Source: an uncultured Pelolinea sp.
GTDB taxonomy: Bacteria; Chloroflexota; Anaerolineae; Anaerolineales; Anaerolineaceae
Length of the DNA: 11,060 bases
NCBI GenBank assembly: GCA_937902055.1
Contig: CALGUJ010000320.1
Span: 1-11,060 of the forward strand
Direction: 5' to 3'
How positions within the stretch are numbered: the stretch's first letter is position 1; each line of letters begins with the position of its first letter. The position numbers and the translations under genes were made by a program. Positions 6,903-11,060 of the stretch are shown here, in pieces. The notes beneath the pieces were generated by a model. That model worked only from the letters and a program-made list of their open reading frames with translations, was not told the DNA's origin and ran no database searches.

Positions 6903-6920
6903 GTGTAAATCGATTTTAAC
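6903..6920. promoter_or_regulatory. Candidate operator: imperfect 18-base palindrome
   Basis: GTGTAAATCGATTTTAAC is symmetrical at 14 of 18 positions around a perfect ten-base core, AAATCGATTT (6907-6916). It lies just downstream of the candidate -10 box for the ssnA operon, where a bound repressor would block transcription start or escape. The binding protein is unknown. An A/T-rich palindrome of this length can arise by chance. Confidence 0.35.
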
Positions 6921-6929
6921 ATAGGAAGA

Positions 6930-6957
6930 ATATTAAGCGCACACGTTTGCATTACAA
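6930..6957 (-). promoter_or_regulatory. Candidate promoter of the ssnA-npdG-cofEDC operon
   Basis: On the minus strand, TTGTAA (6957-6952) and TAATAT (6935-6930) are separated by 16 bases. They resemble sigma-70 -35 and -10 boxes and would start transcription near 6923, about 36 bases before ssnA. No other gap within the operon is large enough for a clear promoter. The assignment is by consensus only. Confidence 0.4.
6937..6952. promoter_or_regulatory. Candidate LacI/PurR-family operator in the divergent promoter region
   Basis: GCGCACACGTTTGCAT agrees with the E. coli PurR box ACGCAAACGTTTGCGT at 13 of 16 positions and has the central CG typical of LacI-family operators. The inner twelve bases (6939-6950) are symmetrical at ten positions. 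It sits between the candidate -35 and -10 boxes of the minus-strand operon, and also upstream of the dipeptidase start, so one regulator could affect both units. No regulator gene is in the window. PurR itself is not expected outside gammaproteobacteria, so a different LacI-family protein would have to bind. Confidence 0.4.
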
Positions 6958-6963
6958 TATACT
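6958..6963 (+). promoter_or_regulatory. Weak candidate -10 box for the plus-strand unit
   Basis: TATACT is a good -10 hexamer 32 bases before the dipeptidase ATG at 6996, but no convincing -35 box stands at the usual distance (the best is TTAAGC at 6933-6938, with 19 bases between). The plus-strand unit must start in this gap because its neighbour is divergent; the exact position is uncertain. Confidence 0.25.
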
Positions 6964-6984
6964 ATTCATCATTCAAGAACATGC

Positions 6985-6989
6985 AGGAG
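6985..6989 (+). promoter_or_regulatory. Ribosome binding site fixing the ATG at 6996
   Basis: AGGAG, six bases before the ATG at 6996. The in-frame ATG at 6981 would place this site inside the coding region and has no site of its own. Confidence 0.7.
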
Positions 6990-6995
6990 CGCATT

Positions 6996-8384
6996 ATGGA
7001 AAACAATTTAGAGAAAGCCACCGCTTTTTCAAAAGAACATCTTCGAGATTTTATTAAAGAATTGCAGGATATCCTGAAAATTAAGACCATTTCTTCAGAT
7101 TCCGCTTATAAAAATGAAATGATCAAATGCGCCGACTGGCTGGTGGCGTATTTGAAAGGTTTAGGCGTCGCGGACGCGCGCAGCATTGACAGTGGAAGGA
7201 ATCCGATCGTTTTCGGCAGTCTCAATCAGGCCGGCGAAGGAAAACCCACCATTTTAATCTACGGGCATTACGATGTACAACCACCTGACCCGTTGGATGA
7301 GTGGACGCATGACCCATTTGATCCCGTGATCGAAGGAAACCTGCTTTTGGCGCGCGGTTCTTCAGACATGAAAGGCCAGGCGATTATCATGCTGAGCGCG
7401 ATCAAATCCATCCTGGCATTTGACAGCATGCCGGTTAACCTCAAGTTCTTGTTCGAAGGCGACGAAGAAGTTGGCTCCCCCAGCATTGTTCCCTTCCTGA
7501 CGGAAAACAAGGATTTATTTAAGAGCGATTTTGTGTTAAATCTGGACGCCGGCATGGTGGCAAAGGACAAACCCACCATCGTCTACGGCCTGCGCGGCCT
7601 GGCATATTTCGAGATCGCCGTCACCGGCCCGGCGCACGATTTGCATTCGGGTTTATTTGGCGGGATTGTATACAATCCCATCCACGCGTTGAGCGAATTA
7701 ATCGCCGGCATGAAAAATAGCGACGGCCAGATCACCCTTCCCGGTTTCTATGATGACGTTTTGCCCCTGGACGAAAAAGAGCGGTCAGCCTTGAACGCTT
7801 TGGATAATCCCGACGCATATTACATCGAACAGACCGGCGTGAAGGAAATCTTCGGTGAGAAGGGCTTTACCAACGTTGAACGCATCGGCGCCCGGCCAAC
7901 ATTGGACGTGAACGGCATTTGGGGCGGGTATACGGGCGAAGGCCCCAAAACCGTTATCCCGGCCCGCGCATTCGCCAAATTATCCATGCGCCTGGTTCCC
8001 CAGCAAACACCTGCCAAGGTGCTGCAGCAACTAACGCTCTACATGCAACAGAACGCGCCGCGCCAAATCAAATGGGAAATCAAACAATTGGCCAGCGATC
8101 CGGCCTGCATTACCGCGATGGATTTTTACGGCACCCAATGCCTGGTCAAATCTCTTGAAAAAGTGATGGGGAAGACCCCGGTTTTCAAACGCGAAGGTGG
8201 GAGCATTCCCATCGCAACGCACTTCCAGAATATCATGGGAATGGAAAGCGTGATGAGCGGTTTCAGCCTGCCTGAAGACCGCGTTCACAGCCCCAATGAA
8301 CAATTGGACCTGGAATTATTTGAAAAGGGTATCGAAACAGTCATCGATTTCTTCTACAGAGTGGCTGAGGAAGGCTGCAAGTAA
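6996..8384 (+). CDS. M20 family dipeptidase (carnosinase/CNDP-like metallopeptidase)
   Basis: A 462-residue cytoplasmic di-zinc peptidase, with no signal peptide. Metal and catalytic residues are all visible: GHYDVQP (His91, Asp93), RGSSDMKG (bridging Asp124), EGDEEVGS (Glu157 as general base, Glu158 as ligand), LNLDAG (Asp184) and DRVHSPNE (His431). The dimerisation domain (about 205-325) carries HDLHSG, whose His217 is expected to reach into the partner's active site. The length, and the NGIWGGYTGEGPKTVIPA stretch that links the domains, match the dipeptidase subfamily (CNDP, DUG1, PepV-like relatives). ArgE, DapE and the shorter selenium-linked YgeY do not fit as well. The physiological peptide is unknown. 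The start at 6996 is chosen because AGGAG lies six bases before it. DUF1385 follows after three bases. Confidence 0.88.
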   Translation: MENNLEKATAFSKEHLRDFIKELQDILKIKTISSDSAYKNEMIKCADWLVAYLKGLGVADARSIDSGRNPIVFGSLNQAGEGKPTILIYGHYDVQPPDPLDEWTHDPFDPVIEGNLLLARGSSDMKGQAIIMLSAIKSILAFDSMPVNLKFLFEGDEEVGSPSIVPFLTENKDLFKSDFVLNLDAGMVAKDKPTIVYGLRGLAYFEIAVTGPAHDLHSGLFGGIVYNPIHALSELIAGMKNSDGQITLPGFYDDVLPLDEKERSALNALDNPDAYYIEQTGVKEIFGEKGFTNVERIGARPTLDVNGIWGGYTGEGPKTVIPARAFAKLSMRLVPQQTPAKVLQQLTLYMQQNAPRQIKWEIKQLASDPACITAMDFYGTQCLVKSLEKVMGKTPVFKREGGSIPIATHFQNIMGMESVMSGFSLPEDRVHSPNEQLDLELFEKGIETVIDFFYRVAEEGCK

Positions 8385-8387
8385 AAC

Positions 8388-9278
8388 ATGCCAGCATCCA
8401 AGATGCCGCATTACGGCGGACAAGCGCTGATCGAAGGCGTGCTGATGCGCGGCAGGCATTATTTAGTCGCTTCTTTTCGCAAACCGGATGGCGAGATCGT
8501 CACCGAGGAAGAAAAGTTAACCGGAATTTATCAGTCGGGGCTCGCCAAACTTCCCTTCTTGCGCGGACTGGTGATCTTGTGGGATTCTCTTTCGCTGGGT
8601 ATGAAATACATCACCATTTCAGCGAATTACCAGGCTGAGAGCGAGGAAGAAAAAATAGAGGGCGGCGGCCTGGCGGTTACCATGCTGATCTCGATCGGGT
8701 TGGCGATTGGGTTATTCTTCGTACTGCCCACATTTCTGGCTGAACTAATCGCCCGAATGATGTCCGCCTCTTCATTTGGCGCCAATATCGTAGAAGGGCT
8801 GGTGCGCCTCGCGATCCTGATCGGGTATATCTGGGTGATCGGACGCTCACCGGACATCGCGCGGGTTTTCGCCTACCATGGATCGGAACATAAAACGATC
8901 AATGCGTTTGAAGACAACGCGATTTTGGACGTTGAAACGATCATGAAATATCCGCTGGAACACCCACGCTGTGGAACGGCTTTTCTGCTTACCCTGGTTG
9001 TGCTTTCCATTCTGGTTTTTTCCCTTTTAGGACCAATGGCTCTGTGGTTAAAGATCATATCGCGGGTCGCACTGGTTCCGCTGCTCGCAATGCTTTCCTA
9101 CGAAGTGATCCGCTGGATGGGCGATCACCTGGAGAATCCGCTGGTTCGTTTAATGGTGGCGCCTAATCTGTCATTGCAGAAATTGACGACACGCCAACCG
9201 GATCCCAAGATGGTGGAAGTGGCTTTAACCGCTTTCAAACAACTGCTAAAATTAGAAGAGAATATTACAGCAAAATGA
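8388..9278 (+). CDS. DUF1385 family membrane protein (YqhQ-like)
   Basis: A 296-residue integral membrane protein of a conserved family without an established function. Its signatures are present: YGGQALIEGVLMRG (9-22), YHGSEHKTINAFE (163-175), HPRCGTAFL (192-200) and APNLSLQKLTTRQP (258-271). The soluble N-terminal part is followed by hydrophobic segments at about 95-122, 135-152, 198-216 and 222-240. The conserved His, Glu, Cys and Arg residues sit in the loop between the second and third segments and look like an active or metal site. In Firmicutes the homologue is often near rpmE and prmC; here it lies between a dipeptidase and yqeY. The ATG at 8388 follows the dipeptidase stop by three bases. 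An internal ATG at 8403 would give the more typical MPHYGGQ start, but neither has a strong ribosome site. Confidence 0.88.
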   Translation: MPASKMPHYGGQALIEGVLMRGRHYLVASFRKPDGEIVTEEEKLTGIYQSGLAKLPFLRGLVILWDSLSLGMKYITISANYQAESEEEKIEGGGLAVTMLISIGLAIGLFFVLPTFLAELIARMMSASSFGANIVEGLVRLAILIGYIWVIGRSPDIARVFAYHGSEHKTINAFEDNAILDVETIMKYPLEHPRCGTAFLLTLVVLSILVFSLLGPMALWLKIISRVALVPLLAMLSYEVIRWMGDHLENPLVRLMVAPNLSLQKLTTRQPDPKMVEVALTAFKQLLKLEENITAK

Positions 9279-9292
9279 CTAAGTGAGGAAAT

Positions 9293-9742
9293 ATGAGCGT
9301 TAAGGAAACCCTTGAATCAGCGCTGAAACAAGCCATGAGAGATAAAGATGAGATGAAGCGCAACTCACTGCGGTTAGCGCTCTCAACTTTGAAGCTGGCA
9401 GAGGTTGATGCTGGCAAACCATTGGACGATCTGGCAGTATTTGCGATTCTGCAAAAAGAAATCAAAACCAAAGAAGAGACCTTGGCAGAAGCGTTAAAAG
9501 CCGGACGCGATGCGATGGCGCAATCCATGCAAGTTGAGATCAATTTTCTGAAGGAATTTCTTCCCAAAGAACTCTCCGAAGCCGAGTTGGCAGAAATTGT
9601 CAAAGCAGCCATTAACGAGACCGGCGCCGTTTCCATCAAAGACATGGGACGCGTGATGAAAATCGCGATGGAAAAAGTTGCCGGCCGTGCTCCCAACGAT
9701 CGCATCAGTAAATTGGTACGGGAAATACTGCCTGCACAATAA
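9293..9742 (+). CDS. yqeY: GatB/YqeY domain-containing protein
   Basis: A 149-residue, wholly helical cytoplasmic protein equivalent to the C-terminal YqeY domain of GatB, the amidotransferase subunit that recognises misacylated tRNA. The opening (KETLESALKQAMRDKDEMKRNSLRLALSTLK, in two helices) and the middle FLPKELSEAELAEIVKAAI with 'GAVSIKDMGRVMKIAM' and 'GRAPNDRISKLV' are characteristic. The usual length of about 150 residues shows that it is complete and stand-alone. Free YqeY proteins are thought to bind tRNA or tRNA-related complexes, but their role is not settled. GAGGA lies three bases before the ATG, a rather short spacing. It starts 14 bases after DUF1385 and ends 12 bases before the 7TM-HD gene, so it sits inside the plus-strand operon. 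Confidence 0.92.
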   Translation: MSVKETLESALKQAMRDKDEMKRNSLRLALSTLKLAEVDAGKPLDDLAVFAILQKEIKTKEETLAEALKAGRDAMAQSMQVEINFLKEFLPKELSEAELAEIVKAAINETGAVSIKDMGRVMKIAMEKVAGRAPNDRISKLVREILPAQ

Positions 9743-9754
9743 ACCTTTTTAAAA

Positions 9755-11060
9755 ATGCTGGCAAAAAAGTTCGAGGAGTTCCTCAAAAATAACAAGATCC
9801 TGCATGTCGCTGCGCCTGTGGGATTGGGGTTTGTAATTTTTTTGTCTCTGGTACTTCCGATCTCTTTACGTTCTTCAACCTCCCTGCTGGATATCGGCGA
9901 CGTGGCTTTTCAGGATATCCACGCGCCGCGCACATTCAGCTATGAGAGTCAAATCTTGACAGAAGAAGCCCGCATAGAAGCGGAAAAATCAGTCCAACCG
10001 GTTTACCTGCCTGCCGACCCCTCCATCACCCGTAAACAGGTTGAAAAATTGCGCGTCGTGTTGAATTACATCAGCGCCATCCGATCGGACATCTTTGCCA
10101 CGCTTGGCCAAAAGATCGAGGATCTCCAGAAAATCTCCGATCTGAAGATCAGCGGAGATGTGGCAGAAACCATACTATCTCTGGATGACGAGCGATGGGC
10201 GGCGGTTCAAGAGGAATCGCTCTTTTTGCTGGAACAGGTCATGCGCAATTCGATTCGGGAAGATCAGATTGCCAACATGCAGCGTAATCTCTCCACCCAA
10301 ATCAGTTTCGATTTCAGCGATTCGGAAAGCGAAATCATCAATGATATCGTCTCGCAATTGATCACCGCCAATAGTCTTTTCAGCAACGATTCCACCTCCG
10401 CCTCCATTGAAACTGCCCGCACCAAGGGGGAACCGATTATTAAAAAATTTGTAGCAGGCGAGATTATTGTGAGCAGCGGCGAGGTAATCGACCCGTTAGC
10501 CTGGGAAGCCTTGCAGGAGCTGGGATATACCGAACCGAAAAATAAAGCGCTGGATTACATTTCCGCCGCCTTGATCACTGTGGTTATTTTGATATTCAAC
10601 GTGCTGTACATCCGCCGCATCCGCCAGACCTCCGGAAAGAAAATCCAGGATCTGCCTGTCATCGCAATCACTTTCCTTTTGTTCTTATTCACAGCCAAAC
10701 TGATCATACCCAACCATACCATTCTGCCCTACCTGTTCCCGATTGCGGCATTTGGATTGGCTATTTCCAGCCTGTACGATTACGAGACAGGCCTGATTTT
10801 TTCCATTTCCCTCTCGATGCTGGCTGCGTTCAACGAAGGCAGCACCGTCGATCTTGCGTTTTACTATTTTCTGCCCACCTCGATCGGTATCTTCGTCCTG
10901 GGCCGCGGCCGCAGGATCACCACCTTTTTCATGGCTGGCCTGGCAATCGGCCTGAGCGGCGCTGCCATGGTCATCTCCTACCGCCTGTTGAATTCCTATC
11001 TGGATTTTACCGGCGTCAGCACCCTGATCGGCGCCGCATTCATCAATGGTTTTGGTTCAG
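9755..11060 (+). CDS. PgpH/YqfF-type 7TM-HD protein (probable c-di-AMP phosphodiesterase), N-terminal part
   Basis: An open frame of 435 codons that runs off the window. A basic N-terminus is followed by a membrane segment (about 19-37), then an extracytoplasmic region of about 230 residues with HAPRTFSYESQILTEEAR near its start and FVAGEIIVSSGEVIDPLAW at its end. This is the pattern of the 7TMR-HDED domain. Next come membrane segments at about 267-287, 301-317, 322-340, 345-359, 366-383 and 389-408, with another beginning near 422, as in the 7TM part. The cytoplasmic HD phosphohydrolase domain, which in PgpH cleaves c-di-AMP, would lie beyond the window and is not seen. The ATG at 9755 has no recognisable Shine-Dalgarno; it is kept because the residues just after it form the expected cytoplasmic tail before the first membrane segment. 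Translation may depend on coupling to yqeY. Confidence 0.88.
   Translation, partial: MLAKKFEEFLKNNKILHVAAPVGLGFVIFLSLVLPISLRSSTSLLDIGDVAFQDIHAPRTFSYESQILTEEARIEAEKSVQPVYLPADPSITRKQVEKLRVVLNYISAIRSDIFATLGQKIEDLQKISDLKISGDVAETILSLDDERWAAVQEESLFLLEQVMRNSIREDQIANMQRNLSTQISFDFSDSESEIINDIVSQLITANSLFSNDSTSASIETARTKGEPIIKKFVAGEIIVSSGEVIDPLAWEALQELGYTEPKNKALDYISAALITVVILIFNVLYIRRIRQTSGKKIQDLPVIAITFLLFLFTAKLIIPNHTILPYLFPIAAFGLAISSLYDYETGLIFSISLSMLAAFNEGSTVDLAFYYFLPTSIGIFVLGRGRRITTFFMAGLAIGLSGAAMVISYRLLNSYLDFTGVSTLIGAAFINGFGS

Noticed and set aside
6888..6995. A riboswitch or structured RNA leader in the divergent gap
   Set aside because: The untranslated leaders are short (about 36 bases or less for ssnA), and no paired stems beyond the two DNA palindromes were seen.
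6996..8384. Identification of the M20 enzyme as YgeY, the selenium-linked hydrolase
   Set aside because: It is too long, and the inter-domain NGIWGGYTGEGPKTVIP stretch and HDLHSG match CNDP-type dipeptidases.
9743..9754. A terminator between yqeY and the 7TM-HD gene, suggested by the CCTTTTTAAAAA stretch
   Set aside because: There is a T run but no stable GC-rich stem before it, and the gap is only 12 bases.
9265..9795. A 176-codon minus-strand frame opposite yqeY
   Set aside because: Ser- and Ala-rich shadow of a helical protein's codons; yqeY on the plus strand is unmistakable.
1..11060. Mobile elements, CRISPR arrays, tRNA or rRNA genes, or direct repeats
   Set aside because: No transposase, integrase, spaced repeats or tRNA-like sequence was recognised by eye. 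Nearly all of the window is coding, with gaps under 30 bases except the divergent promoter region.

Overview
The window looks like a piece of a chromosome from a Chloroflexota (Anaerolineae-like) bacterium. This is inferred from the combination of bacterial coenzyme F420 genes, a Mer-like luciferase-family oxidoreductase, a CBS-domain family II pyrophosphatase, a DUF1385 membrane protein and a PgpH-type receptor. No rRNA or other phylogenetic marker is present, so the placement is tentative. Base composition appears even throughout. I found no tRNA, rRNA, CRISPR array, insertion sequence or prophage gene.

The layout is two divergent, tightly packed transcription units separated by a short regulatory gap (about 6888-6995). 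The left unit runs on the minus strand from 6887 down past position 1 and has eight genes in this order: an SsnA-type amidohydrolase, an F420:NADP oxidoreductase (NpdG/Fno), CofE, CofD, CofC, a Mer-like LLM oxidoreductase, a CBS-containing manganese-type inorganic pyrophosphatase, and the first 32 codons of a molybdenum-hydroxylase (xanthine dehydrogenase-like) FAD subunit. Gaps are 0 to 24 bases, so it reads as one operon. CofC, CofD and CofE are the later steps of F420 synthesis. Npd/Fno exchanges hydride between F420H2 and NADP, and the LLM protein is a plausible F420-dependent enzyme. The pyrophosphatase could remove the PPi made by CofC. SsnA and the FAD subunit are familiar partners from the selenium/molybdenum-linked purine or N-heterocycle degradation clusters (ssnA-ygfK-ygfM-xdhD of E. 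coli). Their placement around an F420 cassette is the most unusual feature of the window.

The right unit runs on the plus strand from 6996 past the window end: an M20 dipeptidase, a DUF1385 (YqhQ-like) membrane protein, a GatB/YqeY-domain protein, and the first 435 codons of a PgpH/YqfF-type 7TM-HD protein that probably hydrolyses c-di-AMP. This unit looks like housekeeping.

The intergenic region holds two palindromes. One (6937-6952) resembles the PurR/LacI-family operator at 13 of 16 positions and lies within a candidate promoter for the left operon. Two starts are revised from the longest reading frames: TTG at 5529 for the F420:NADP oxidoreductase and ATG at 6996 for the dipeptidase. Both revised starts have better-placed Shine-Dalgarno sequences.
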